In this document: piece after piece, positions 8,103 to 15,723 of the stretch
Numbering within the stretch: position 1 is the stretch's first letter
Layout: the number at the start of each line of letters is the position of its first letter
From: a virus
DNA length: 38,232 nt
Reading direction: 5' to 3' (one strand)
Virus record (IMG/VR): IMGVR_UViG_3300023118_000017
Span: 1-38,232 of that record
Position numbers and translations under genes: made by a program
The notes under the pieces: model-generated
What the model was told of the DNA's origin: nothing
The model's input: only the letters and a program-made list of their open reading frames with translations
The model's database searches: none

Positions 8103-9227
8103 ATGGCTAATCTGCAGTGGGTTGCCACGGAGATGAAGACGGGGAAGGTGGTTGCTGACCTTCCCGATCTGGATGGTGACAGTGGCCCCCTGACTATCAA
8201 GCAGACCATTGGCCGGTATGAGCAGGTCACCGCAGCGTTGCCGATCCCGACCGCGCCGGAGAACTGGACTCGAGCTACCCTCCATGGCGGTACGACGATC
8301 GTTCTTCTGCAGGACGATGTGCCGGTGTGGGGTGGGTATGTTTCACGCCGCCCACGTGATGCGGGTGACACGGTGCAGTTGTCGTTGATGACGATGGAAG
8401 GATACCTGGACCGTCGCTTTGTTGGCGATCAGGTGTTCACCGCAACTGGGCAGAACAGCATCATCCAAACGTTGGTGACAAACTATGTTCTGGCCGGGTC
8501 GAATGGTGGCATTCCGATGCGGGTACAGATCGACAACGGTGGGGTTGGCACCGTCCGTGACCGCACCTATTTCGACAAAGACGACAAAACCGTGTACTCG
8601 GTGATGCAGGAACTGTCTGGTGTTATTGGTGGCCCTGAGTGGACGATCGGTTGGGAGCATCAGACCAACCCGGAGCGGTACACACCAGTTCTCTACATTG
8701 GCAACCGCATCGGATCACCTGTTACGGCAGGGATGGGTGCGAACGCCACGTTTGAGATCCCAGGTGGCATCAACGACTTCGCCCTCGCGGAAGACTTTGG
8801 TGCTTCAGCGGGTGCGAACGACGTTATGGCGTACTCGTCGGGTCAGGGAGACTCCCGCCCACAGTCGCCGCGACAGGTGTTGACTGACCCGGACCGGCCA
8901 ACGTTCGAATACCGGTACTCGCCGTCGACGTCTATCTCTGATGTTTCGACACTGACCAGTCATGCTCAGGCGCGGCTTGGTCAGATGTTTGGTGGGTCGA
9001 ACGTGCTCGCCATGTCCGCGATCCTCGACGACTCCCCGAAGCTCGGAACTGACTGGTTCATCGGTGATGACATCGGCTACCAGATCGGCGGATACGACTC
9101 GGATGGCAAAGACACCGTTCCGTCTATCCCCGGAGGACTTGCTGGTATCGCCCGAGCGGTCGGTTGGGAACTCGAAACAAGTGCGACACCGATCATCACA
9201 CCCATCCTTGCAAGCGCCGACCTGTAG
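8103..9227 (+). CDS. Minor tail protein (Tal / tail-tip lysin-like position)
   Basis: A 374-residue protein. The start ATG follows the endolysin stop by three bases and lacks a strong ribosome-binding site, so it is probably translationally coupled. Segments such as WTRATLHGGTTIVLLQDDVPVWGGYVSR and LSLMTMEGYLDRRFVGDQV match the ReqiPepy6 Gp37-like/siphovirus tail protein type, in which a beta-rich hub contacts the distal ring. The C-terminal third (FEYRYSPSTSISDV and WFIGDDIGYQIGGYD) is the usual end of such proteins. No peptidase motif was seen, so the lytic function rests with the preceding gene. The role is structural by context. Confidence 0.8.
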   Translation: MANLQWVATEMKTGKVVADLPDLDGDSGPLTIKQTIGRYEQVTAALPIPTAPENWTRATLHGGTTIVLLQDDVPVWGGYVSRRPRDAGDTVQLSLMTMEGYLDRRFVGDQVFTATGQNSIIQTLVTNYVLAGSNGGIPMRVQIDNGGVGTVRDRTYFDKDDKTVYSVMQELSGVIGGPEWTIGWEHQTNPERYTPVLYIGNRIGSPVTAGMGANATFEIPGGINDFALAEDFGASAGANDVMAYSSGQGDSRPQSPRQVLTDPDRPTFEYRYSPSTSISDVSTLTSHAQARLGQMFGGSNVLAMSAILDDSPKLGTDWFIGDDIGYQIGGYDSDGKDTVPSIPGGLAGIARAVGWELETSATPIITPILASADL

Positions 9228-9235
9228 GAGAACTG

Positions 9236-9991
9236 ATGCCAAATCCTGGTGATCTTGTCCCCTACGGTGACGACGCGATCGTGCGCCGGCAGGATGATGC
9301 TGGCCGCAGGCAACGGGAACGCGAATCCGCACGCTCACTCGCGGCGTCGCAAATCGGTTCCGGTGGTCTGCTCATCAACAATGGTGGCTCACTCACTATC
9401 TCCGGCACAGGCTCGCTGAACGTCGGATCTGGTGCTTTGAATTCGGCCGGGTCGATCTCCGCAGGAACGACGATCAGTGCTGGCGGGAACATCAGCGGTG
9501 GCGGGTTCAGCACAAGCGGCGCGATCACCGGCAACACCGTCTCAGCGAACGGGGTAAGCACCGGTTCCTTCTCCGCGAGCGGCACATCAACGCTGGGACC
9601 GCTCAACTGCGGATGGGCACGCGGGCACACCGTCCTGTCCGGTTACGCGAACGCGTACTGGGACGGCAACGGTGACGCAGGCGTGAACGTTTCTTCGGTG
9701 GTCTACAAGCAGGACATCGTCCCCGCCGACCTCTCCGATGAGGTACAGGCGATCCTGCGAATGGCGCTCGTCCGCTTCCGATACATCACCGCCGTTGATA
9801 AGTACGGCGAAGATGCACCCATTGAGCTCGGTTCGCTAGCTGAGTACGTGAAGTCGATCGGCCTGGGTGAATACGTCTTCTACGACCTGGACGGCAACGT
9901 GCAGGGCATCGCCTATGAGCGGTTGACCATTCCTCTGATCGCGGTAGTGCAGAGCCTCGATGCGCGACTCAAGGTGCTCGAGGCGGCCTAG
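9236..9991 (+). CDS. Tail fibre with S74-like intramolecular chaperone domain
   Basis: A 251-residue protein with AGGAG before the ATG. Residues 40-120 are a Gly/Ser/Thr/Ile-rich repeat typical of a trimeric beta-solenoid fibre shaft. The C-terminal 100 residues look like the S74 endosialidase-type chaperone. The stretch from S153 to K158 (SSVVYK) matches the Ser-x4-Lys cleavage dyad, and a long C-terminal helix (LIAVVQSLDARLKVLE) is present as in known S74 domains. Such domains trimerise the fibre and then cut themselves off. The stop TAG (9989-9991) shares the CTAG tetramer with the stop of the convergent gene. Confidence 0.7.
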   Translation: MPNPGDLVPYGDDAIVRRQDDAGRRQRERESARSLAASQIGSGGLLINNGGSLTISGTGSLNVGSGALNSAGSISAGTTISAGGNISGGGFSTSGAITGNTVSANGVSTGSFSASGTSTLGPLNCGWARGHTVLSGYANAYWDGNGDAGVNVSSVVYKQDIVPADLSDEVQAILRMALVRFRYITAVDKYGEDAPIELGSLAEYVKSIGLGEYVFYDLDGNVQGIAYERLTIPLIAVVQSLDARLKVLEAA

Positions 9992-10530
9992 TCGCAGGTC
10001 GGGACGCCATTGATAGTCGAACCGGAACCGCTATCGCACTGGGTGGTGTCGTAGTGACCGCCGCCCGCTTCGTTCGGGTCTGAAACGAACGGGATGGGCG
10101 AGCCGGGAGAACCAGCACCCCCGCCGCCACCACCTGATGCGGAACGCTTGACCGGCGCTTTCGTTGTGGCTTTTGCTGCAGCATCCGCAGCGGCCTGAGC
10201 TTCCGCAGCGATCCGGGCATCCTCCGCAGCTTTCGCATCCGCAGCAGCCTTCGCTTCTGCCGCTGCTTTGTCTGCAAGGAACTGCTGGTAGGCGGCTTCG
10301 TCAGCAGCGTCCTGTGCCTTCTTCGCAGCATCGGCAGCGGCGTACATGTCCTGCTCCATCGCGGACTGTTCAGCATCATCCTCAGCCGCTGCGGCAACCT
10401 GCGCCTGATGGTCAGCACGCGCCACGGCAAGACCATTCACCACCGTGAACCCGCCCACACCGACAGCACCGAGCACCACCGCGGCAACACCGATGCGGAT
10501 TTGGTTTCGATACTTCGTCAGCTTGGACAT
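9988..10530 (-). CDS. Membrane-anchored or secreted Ala-rich coiled-coil protein, minus-strand moron
   Basis: A 180-residue protein with a basic N-terminus (SKLTKYRNQIRIG), a hydrophobic segment (about residues 12-32, VAAVVLGAVGVGGFTVVNG) acting as anchor or signal, then a long Ala/Glu/Lys coiled coil (about 40-120). It ends in a Gly-rich linker and a short C-terminal segment with two cysteines (TTQCDSG and PTCD). Excalibur-like or wall-facing proteins end this way (DPNEAGGG, then HYDTTQCDSGSG). An in-frame GTG lies six bases upstream, but it would abut the -10 box, so the ATG at 10530 is preferred. It has no RBS and is probably leaderless. It could alter the cell surface of the lysogen; that is inferred. 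Confidence 0.75.
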   Translation of the reverse strand: MSKLTKYRNQIRIGVAAVVLGAVGVGGFTVVNGLAVARADHQAQVAAAAEDDAEQSAMEQDMYAAADAAKKAQDAADEAAYQQFLADKAAAEAKAAADAKAAEDARIAAEAQAAADAAAKATTKAPVKRSASGGGGGGAGSPGSPIPFVSDPNEAGGGHYDTTQCDSGSGSTINGVPTCD

Positions 10531-10536
10531 GGGCAC

Positions 10537-10575
10537 AGATTAATCCCGACCACCGACAACGGCAAGCATTATCAC
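10537..10575 (-). promoter_or_regulatory. Leaderless promoter of the 9988-10530 gene with conserved upstream boxes
   Basis: On the minus strand, TTGCCG (10565-10560), 17 bp, TAATCT (10542-10537), then six bases to the ATG. Upstream lie GTTGTCG (10560-10554) and GTGATA (10575-10570). The same two boxes stand at nearly the same spacing before the gene at 15260-15508. Confidence 0.65.
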
Positions 10576-10616
10576 ACATTGGTCCCGAACTGGGGCCAAG
10601 CGAACAAGGGGCACTC

Positions 10617-11102
10617 ATGACCGACCCGTTCAGCACTAAAGGGAAAGCGGAGATGCGTCGGCTCATCCAAACGATGAAAGTCGAACCTGTCCCCATCATC
10701 ATGCCCAGATGGATGCTGTACCTGTTCTATGCCATGTTCGCCATTCTCGGCGTCACGTTGGCAGTGTTCGGGTCCGTATCAGTGATGTCTAGTACACCGG
10801 CCGGGTACATCCTCCCGTACGGTGCCGCAGTATTCATCACATCCGTGATCGCCCTGTTCGGTGCAGTCGTAACCCGCCACGAAGCATCCCCCCGTGTCAG
10901 ACGTGCGCTGCTCGAGCTGATCCCCGTCAGCGGACTGTTCTCCCTGCTCAGCGTCTATATTGCGTCCACCGTTCTCCCATGGGCGCAAGGAGACTTTGCT
11001 AAGGGGTCGCTCGGTGTGGTCGTAACCATCTCATCGCTTATCGCATTCATGCGAACGATTGAGCGTGGCGTGTATGTGATCCGCAAGCTGGTAGCCAAAT
11101 GA
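10617..11102 (+). CDS. Four-TM membrane protein, holin candidate
   Basis: A 161-residue protein preceded by AAGGGG. After a hydrophilic N-terminus of about 30 residues come four hydrophobic segments (near 31-53, 61-83, 97-118 and 128-145), for example WMLYLFYAMFAILGVTLAVFG and GYILPYGAAVFITSVIALFG. It opens a three-gene run of membrane proteins. Actinophages often code two or more small membrane proteins near the lysin, of which one is the holin. Which one acts here cannot be told from sequence. The end overlaps the next ATG (ATGA). The 86-bp gap on its left is shared with the divergent moron promoter. Confidence 0.65.
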   Translation: MTDPFSTKGKAEMRRLIQTMKVEPVPIIMPRWMLYLFYAMFAILGVTLAVFGSVSVMSSTPAGYILPYGAAVFITSVIALFGAVVTRHEASPRVRRALLELIPVSGLFSLLSVYIASTVLPWAQGDFAKGSLGVVVTISSLIAFMRTIERGVYVIRKLVAK

Positions 11103-11485
11103 TCACCGCGGCGGCTGCAGCCGCTGTCGCGCCCGACATCACCGTCTTCTTGCCCCTGATCACCGGGATCATCCTCACCGTTGGTGGTGGCATCTTCGCC
11201 ATCTACCAACTGCGGCTCAAATACCGCAAAGACCAGGAACGTCCACTGCCCCCAACCTGGCCGGAAATGTGGGCAAAGATCAGCGAACTCGACGACAAGT
11301 TGAAAGCGCAAGAGGAAACCACCGAGAAGCGAGATAAGGCGATCGGGAACATCCTCACCGCCATCGTCGACCAGTGGCCGGCCGATCGCCCCCTGCCCGT
11401 GTTCGACCCGGCAGACCTGGAAATTGTCACCGACATCATGCCCGGCAAATGGGCACGCCACCGACCCCGACCCGCAACACCATAA
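11099..11485 (+). CDS. Single-TM membrane protein of the lysis cassette
   Basis: A 128-residue protein overlapping the previous stop by ATGA. An N-terminal Ala-rich stretch and one transmembrane segment (about 15-36, FLPLITGIILTVGGGIFAIY) precede a charged cytoplasmic coiled-coil region (KISELDDKLKAQEETTEKRD, about 60-80) and a Pro/Asp-rich end. This build, one TM plus cytosolic coiled coil, is common for the second membrane protein beside phage holins. It could be a regulator or antiholin; only its place in the cassette suggests this. Confidence 0.65.
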   Translation: MITAAAAAAVAPDITVFLPLITGIILTVGGGIFAIYQLRLKYRKDQERPLPPTWPEMWAKISELDDKLKAQEETTEKRDKAIGNILTAIVDQWPADRPLPVFDPADLEIVTDIMPGKWARHRPRPATP

Positions 11486-11496
11486 GGAGCAACACC

Positions 11497-11778
11497 ATGA
11501 GCAACGCAGTATCCGCACTCTGGGCGTCGATCGTCCGCACTCTTGTCCCCATCATCGTTGGCGCTGTGATCGCGTTTGCGGTCGCGCATGGCATCACCCT
11601 TGATGACCAGTTCGAATCGCTGCTCACCGCAGCGCTGACGCTCGGGTTCTCTGGCGTGTATTACATCGTCATCCGTCTGCTCGAGACGTACGTCACACCG
11701 AAGCTGGGTTGGCTGCTCGGACTCGCGAAGACCCCCGCCGTCTACACCCCCGAGTCGCCGGCAAAGCACGTCGCGTGA
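11497..11778 (+). CDS. Holin candidate, two-TM protein
   Basis: A 93-residue protein with AAGGAG before the ATG. There are two hydrophobic segments, near 12-30 (TLVPIIVGAVIAFAVAHG) and 43-65 (LLTAALTLGFSGVYYIVIRLL), with a short loop and a C-terminal tail of about 25 residues (YVTPKLGWLLGLAKTPAVY). Size and topology match small actinophage holins such as the phage r1t/LL-H types better than its neighbours do. It would release the M15 endolysin by permeabilising the membrane. The stop overlaps a GTG that opens a micro-ORF. Confidence 0.7.
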   Translation: MSNAVSALWASIVRTLVPIIVGAVIAFAVAHGITLDDQFESLLTAALTLGFSGVYYIVIRLLETYVTPKLGWLLGLAKTPAVYTPESPAKHVA

Positions 11779-11873
11779 ACCCCGACACCGAAACCACCAC
11801 ATTCGCTGACGGTTACGCGGTCCCGGTTGACCCGATGGACGAAGAAGGCATGCGCTGCGAAGGCTGCGAATAA
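11775..11873 (+). CDS. Micro-ORF, 32 residues, CxxC end
   Basis: The GTG overlaps the holin stop (GTGA) and the frame runs 32 codons to TAA. The peptide is acidic (NPDTETTTFADGYAVPVDP) and closes with MRCEGCE, a single CxxC pair. There is no separate ribosome-binding site, so expression would depend on coupling to the holin. Codon use is C-ending like its neighbours. The Cys pair and the second Cys-rich micro-ORF right after it make a real pair plausible. Function unknown. Confidence 0.45.
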   Translation: MNPDTETTTFADGYAVPVDPMDEEGMRCEGCE

Positions 11874-11875
11874 CC

Positions 11876-11962
11876 GTGTGCGCTTGCCGTCACCGGGATT
11901 GCAGCACCCCCGAATGCTCATGCGATACGAACTGCGACCACTGCGTCCACCCCACACGTTAG
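11876..11962 (+). CDS. Micro-ORF, 28 residues, seven cysteines
   Basis: A GTG two bases after the previous stop opens a 28-residue frame with Cys at 2, 4, 9, 14, 16, 20 and 23 and His at 6, 22 and 25. A quarter of the peptide is Cys, far above chance in this sequence, and the spacing (CxC, CxC, CxxxCxxC-like) suggests a metal-binding knuckle. The ribosome-binding signal is weak (GAAGG 12 bases upstream). The stop TAG overlaps the AGGAG that serves the next gene. It may be a Zn microprotein; no function is known to me. Confidence 0.45.
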   Translation: MCACRHRDCSTPECSCDTNCDHCVHPTR

Positions 11963-11971
11963 GAGTCCGCC

Positions 11972-12751
11972 GTGGCGGTCATCACATTCGACTATCTCAA
12001 CCCGACAGCATCCGGTGACAGGGCGGCATCGGGAACTCTCGAAGCCCACCTGTACGAACGGGAAATCATTGGCGGGGCTTTCCGCACCATCAAACGGTTC
12101 GACATTCCCCTGGTCGACGGGCAAGCATCTGCCCAGTTCAGTTCTACCGGACCGAACCAGTGCTGGGTGATCAAGGAACGCGCACCAATGCCCGGGGCGA
12201 AGACTTTCTACAAGAAGGTCATCGGTGATGCGGCGTTCACTGATCTGGTGGATGTCGACCCGACCACGTTCGCCCCTCTGGTACCGGTGCCCCCGTCGGC
12301 GCAGGATGTCCTGGCAGAAGCCGGGGAAGCGCGGGACGACGCTCAGGCGGCGGCTGGTGAGGCTGCTGGCGCGTCTGGGGATGCCTCAACGGCGGCGGCT
12401 CAGGCTGCTGCTGCACGGGATGCTCTGCTCGCTCAGAAGGGTGCACCGTCCGGACTCGCCCCGCTCGATTCGGGCAAGCGGGTCCCTGATGTGAACCTGC
12501 CGACACGACTGTCAACGGACGGGCTATCGGCCACATACGGGACGCTCATCGGCGGCTCTGTCGTGACCTACTCAGGCGGACTTCCGGCCACCGAGACACT
12601 CCCGAACGGGATCGTGAAGACCTACCACTGGGATGCCGACGGCAACCCCACCACGGCGGACTGGAACATGCCCACCGGTCCTGACTACATCGAGACGTTC
12701 ACCTACGACGGCAGCGGCAACGCGACCGGCTCAACCTTCGCGGAGGCCTAA
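11972..12751 (+). CDS. Minor tail / receptor-binding protein with coiled coil and Rhs-like end
   Basis: A 259-residue protein with a GTG start after AGGAG. Residues 1-100 are beta-rich (MAVITFDYLNPTASGDRA, then FYKKVIGDAAFTDL). An Ala-rich trimeric coiled coil follows (about 108-150, EAGEARDDAQAAAGEAAGAS). The next segment, GLAPLDSGKRVPDVNLPTRL, is a motif often found just after coiled coils in phage tail fibres, where it links to the tip. The end (KTYHWDADGNPTTADWNMP, then FTYDGSGNATG) resembles YD-type repeat strands. It lies directly before the tailspike and may anchor it to the tail. Confidence 0.75.
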   Translation: MAVITFDYLNPTASGDRAASGTLEAHLYEREIIGGAFRTIKRFDIPLVDGQASAQFSSTGPNQCWVIKERAPMPGAKTFYKKVIGDAAFTDLVDVDPTTFAPLVPVPPSAQDVLAEAGEARDDAQAAAGEAAGASGDASTAAAQAAAARDALLAQKGAPSGLAPLDSGKRVPDVNLPTRLSTDGLSATYGTLIGGSVVTYSGGLPATETLPNGIVKTYHWDADGNPTTADWNMPTGPDYIETFTYDGSGNATGSTFAEA

Positions 12752-12753
12752 CA

Positions 12754-14724
12754 ATGGACGTCGTCACCCTGAGCTCCGCGCGAGCAGACGCAAAGCGCCG
12801 CTACACCCAGAAGCGCACCCAGCAGATCGACCTTCGCGAGTGGGCCGAGGACGGCTCGATCCCCAACGACCGTGACGGGGACTCGTTCCCGCTCATGACT
12901 CAGGTCATCAACGACCTCTCCGCGCTATACCTCACCGATGAAGTGATCCGCATGTGCGTGGTCCCGGCAGGCGGGTACGAGTCCAGCAACCGGCTCTCAC
13001 CCGCGACGGTGCCGGGCGGATTCGGCATCAAGGGCGAGGGGCGGACGAACACGACGTTTTACACCCCGGCGAATAAGTCGTGGTTCGGGATGGACCGCGG
13101 CGACGAGATCTGGACCGGCCCCGACTTCGTGTGGTCCGACATGATCTTCGAAGACCTCACCGTCGACGGATCAGAGCAGCCGGACGGGTCCGCCGGGTAC
13201 ATCTCGGGGCTCAAGGGCTTCATCATGCACCACTTCAAAGACTCGTTCTTCCGCCGCGTCACTGTGCGCGGCACCCACGCGACCGGGTTCGGCATCGATG
13301 ATGCCGACGCCGTGTACATCGTCGAATGCCTGGCAGACGGCAACGGACGCGCACGCTTCATCACCGACCCCGCAGCAGCGAGCCGTATCGGCTCCGGCTC
13401 GGGCTTCGGCATCGGCTTCGGCAGCTCGCCCCACCAGACGGTGTACATCATCGACTCGATCGGCCGCAACAACGCAGCAGCTGGCGCATTCGCCGAGAAA
13501 CTCGGACGCCCGGAAAGCCAGTACTCCAGCACCGGAATGGTCGTCGTCGGTGGCCTGTTCGAGAACAACGCCACCGGCATCAACGACGCCGGCACCCGCT
13601 CATCACTGTTCAGCGGCTCCATCCTCCGCAACAACCTGTTCGCCGGAATGCGGGTCGGCGTCTCGCTCGCATCCGAGCAGGGCGGCCGGAAAGGTGTCGC
13701 CTCCGGGATGACAATGTACGGCAATGAAAACGGCGTCGTCGTCGAGGGCAACGCTGGCGAAGGCTACCTGTTCGCGAACAACCAGATCTTCGACAACCTC
13801 AACGCCGGAGTGCTGCTCCGCGACAAACTGGCCGGACCCATCCGCCAGGGCCTCCGGTTCGAGAGCAACGACATCCGCACCAACGGCACATCCGGCATCC
13901 TGTCGGAGTCGACCCTGCCCCTGTCGGATCTGTGGCTCACCGACAACCACATCTACGACAACGGCAAGAACACAGGCAAGCAGTACGGGGACGGCATCAC
14001 TTTCCTCGGGCCGCTGTCTCGCCCGCACATCCACGACAACCGCGAGTACGGAAACCGTGGCTACGCGCTCGCGCTCCGCGGGGCTGCCGTCACATCCCTG
14101 TCGCCACGCATCAGCCGCAACGACTGGGAAGGCTCCCCGGGCGGAACGTTCCTGAACCAGCAGACGATCGCCGACATGACCCGCGTGACCGACAACATCG
14201 GCAACGCGGCCACCAGCGTCAGCATGCCGGTCACCCGCCCCACCCCGTCCGTCGACACCACCGGGTGGCAGGGCGTCGGCACCCGCACGTGGGAAGCAGG
14301 CGGACTTATCGGCCTCGGCAAGATCAAGTGTGTAGCCACCGACACGTCGGCCCGAATCGCAGGCCCGGCGTTCACGGTCGCTGCGGGACAAATCTGGCGC
14401 GTTTCGATTTACGTTCAGGCTGACAAGGGTCAGCAGGTGCAGGCCGCCGCGGTCTTCGGCACTACCTATGTCACCGGTGAGATCGCTCGCGCAACCGGAC
14501 TACCTCAACGTCTCGACATGGTGGTGCAGGTGCCGGCCGGGGCAACCCAGCTCCGCTCGGCAGTCGTGAAGCCGAACTCCGTGATCGGTGATGTCTTCTA
14601 CGCGGACGGCTCAAACGCCACCCAGGGTCACGACCTGTGGAAGTACATCGACGGCGCACAGCCCGGGTGCGCCTGGGCGGGTGCCGCGTACGCATCCGCG
14701 TCGACACTCGCCGTCCCCGCCTAG
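12754..14724 (+). CDS. Tailspike, right-handed beta-helix, possible depolymerase
   Basis: A 656-residue protein with GGAGG before the ATG. After an N-terminal helix (about 1-60), residues 80-500 show repeated short strands with Asn/Asp turns (DLTVDG, GLFENNATGINDAG, IFDNLNAGVLLRD, NDIRTNGTSGI, NHIYDNGKNTG), the signature of a pectate-lyase-like right-handed beta helix. The last 150 residues (WQGVGTRTWEAGGL, then AGQIWRVSIYVQAD) form a jelly-roll, carbohydrate-binding type domain. Such spikes bind and often cut surface polysaccharide. No catalytic residues can be named with confidence. Host range probably depends on this gene and the previous one. Confidence 0.85.
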   Translation: MDVVTLSSARADAKRRYTQKRTQQIDLREWAEDGSIPNDRDGDSFPLMTQVINDLSALYLTDEVIRMCVVPAGGYESSNRLSPATVPGGFGIKGEGRTNTTFYTPANKSWFGMDRGDEIWTGPDFVWSDMIFEDLTVDGSEQPDGSAGYISGLKGFIMHHFKDSFFRRVTVRGTHATGFGIDDADAVYIVECLADGNGRARFITDPAAASRIGSGSGFGIGFGSSPHQTVYIIDSIGRNNAAAGAFAEKLGRPESQYSSTGMVVVGGLFENNATGINDAGTRSSLFSGSILRNNLFAGMRVGVSLASEQGGRKGVASGMTMYGNENGVVVEGNAGEGYLFANNQIFDNLNAGVLLRDKLAGPIRQGLRFESNDIRTNGTSGILSESTLPLSDLWLTDNHIYDNGKNTGKQYGDGITFLGPLSRPHIHDNREYGNRGYALALRGAAVTSLSPRISRNDWEGSPGGTFLNQQTIADMTRVTDNIGNAATSVSMPVTRPTPSVDTTGWQGVGTRTWEAGGLIGLGKIKCVATDTSARIAGPAFTVAAGQIWRVSIYVQADKGQQVQAAAVFGTTYVTGEIARATGLPQRLDMVVQVPAGATQLRSAVVKPNSVIGDVFYADGSNATQGHDLWKYIDGAQPGCAWAGAAYASASTLAVPA

Positions 14725-14740
14725 CGCGACGATCCCTCAC

Positions 14741-14776
14741 GCATGGGAGCGCATCTGCAATAGTGTGCTCCCATGC
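14741..14776 (+). promoter_or_regulatory. Leaderless promoter inside a 10-bp inverted repeat
   Basis: GCATGGGAGC (14741-14750) and GCTCCCATGC (14767-14776) are perfect inverted arms. Between them lies TAGTGT (14761-14766), six bases before the ATG at 14773, which itself is inside the right arm. The element could also end tail-operon transcription as a hairpin without a T-tract. Confidence 0.65.
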
Positions 14777-15348
14777 CTGTCGTCGCCGTCTGCCCTGTCC
14801 ACGGACCGTTTCAGTCGAGCGCTTTCGATTTCTCTTCAAGCCAAAACGTCTCGTTATCCCAAGTGACGGAGAGCTGCCCTCGGTGCGGGCGCCCGTCTCG
14901 GGTGATGGACGGGAGCTTCGACTTCGACGCTGGCGGGATTGCCTCGGTGATATCCGCGCCGCAATGGTCTCGCGAAGCGCTCAAGGCAGTGCAGGGCGAA
15001 TTGATGGAGGCCGCACGTGCTCTTGCTGACCCCAACTACTCAGCCGATCGCGCGTACGGTTTGCTCGACGCGAAGCTGGACAGAATACTCAAGTCTCAGG
15101 ATGAGTCACAGGCGCAGGTGACAGCACTAACAGATGAAGTGCGGCAACTGAAGAAGAAGCTCAGTCGGTCAAAGTTGGCCAATGTTCTTCTGGCTATCTG
15201 CTTCGTTATCGGCAACGTTTCGGACGTCGGCGGCGCCGTATCTACTGTGAGCGATCTGATCAGTTGGGTCGTTGACCAAGTCGAGCATGGGCAGCCGCCT
15301 TCGATGCCGCCGACAACTCCGACTCGGCGGCCTTTAGCGACCGAGTAG
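14773..15348 (+). CDS. Zinc-ribbon, coiled-coil, membrane protein (accessory)
   Basis: A 191-residue protein. The N-terminus holds a split zinc ribbon (C7-x2-H10 and C35-x2-C38, CPVHG and SCPRCGRPSRV). A helical region follows, with a coiled coil at about 95-130 (ILKSQDESQAQVTALTDEVR), then a hydrophobic segment at about 135-168 (LANVLLAICFVIGNVSD) and a Pro-rich tail. Similar zinc-ribbon membrane proteins occur in bacterial chromosomes without assigned roles. There is no RBS; the ATG lies six bases after a TAGTGT box inside an inverted repeat, like the minus-strand accessory genes. A role in lysogeny, such as exclusion or defence, is possible but unproven. Its end overlaps the convergent gene by 89 bp. 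Confidence 0.75.
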   Translation: MPVVAVCPVHGPFQSSAFDFSSSQNVSLSQVTESCPRCGRPSRVMDGSFDFDAGGIASVISAPQWSREALKAVQGELMEAARALADPNYSADRAYGLLDAKLDRILKSQDESQAQVTALTDEVRQLKKKLSRSKLANVLLAICFVIGNVSDVGGAVSTVSDLISWVVDQVEHGQPPSMPPTTPTRRPLATE

Positions 15349-15508
15349 CAGCAGCGAGTCGCGACACGAGAGCACGGCGCTGGATGACGTTGACAGCGAA
15401 AGCCGCAGCAGCAACGGCGGCCCCGACGATCCCCCACCCAGCCGGGAGCACGTCGATCACCCGGAGGGCGACAATCGTCGCGCTCATGCCGAGCATCACT
15501 AGCACCAT
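15260..15508 (-). CDS. Small membrane protein with C-terminal coiled coil, minus-strand moron
   Basis: An 82-residue protein. Two hydrophobic segments (near 2-19, VLVMLGMSATIVALRVI, and 24-42, GWGIVGAAVAAAAFAVNVI) precede an Ala/Ser/Arg-rich helix (RLAAATRSLKAAESELSAAS). Its ATG is leaderless in design (TAATCT plus six bases). The last 89 bp are antisense to the end of the zinc-ribbon gene, so the two transcripts run into each other. The pair of convergent membrane proteins with matching promoter design may work together; this is inference. No family recognised. Confidence 0.65.
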   Translation of the reverse strand: MVLVMLGMSATIVALRVIDVLPAGWGIVGAAVAAAAFAVNVIQRRALVSRLAAATRSLKAAESELSAASKAAAHARLGQRPN

Positions 15509-15514
15509 GCGCTC

Positions 15515-15554
15515 AGATTAATTCAATCCAGCGACAACCACCAGCAACTATCAC
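15515..15554 (-). promoter_or_regulatory. Leaderless promoter of the 15260-15508 gene with conserved upstream boxes
   Basis: On the minus strand, TAATCT (15520-15515) lies six bases before the ATG at 15508. GTTGTCG (15538-15532) and GTGATA (15554-15549) match the boxes before the 9988-10530 gene, the first at exactly the same distance from the -10. Half-sites CGCT/AGCG and GATT/AATC form a dyad across the -10. Confidence 0.65.
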
Positions 15555-15583
15555 TATTCAACTCACATAGCAGCACGATCGAT

Positions 15584-15621
15584 GCCCCCGGCATTCACCT
15601 TTCGAGGTGGGTGTCGGGGGC
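15584..15621. terminator. 17-bp hairpin with TTCG tetraloop
   Basis: GCCCCCGGCATTCACCT (15584-15600) pairs with AGGTGGGTGTCGGGGGC (15605-15621) through 17 pairs, three of them G-T, closed by a TTCG tetraloop. There is no T-tract on either strand. It stands between the end of the minus-strand pair (15724) and the next minus-strand promoter (15515), so it probably insulates them. Confidence 0.7.
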
Positions 15622-15723
15622 TATTCGTCGTTCCCGGACGTTCAATAAATCGGGCGAAATCTTGCAACGTCCCTGCGATATGCAAGATGACTTGGCAGGT
15701 GGTGAAAGATTCGGTCCTTGGAG

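Noticed and set aside
12754-14724. Long minus-strand frames opposite the tailspike
   Set aside because: High-GC shadow frames of one long gene, without start signals.
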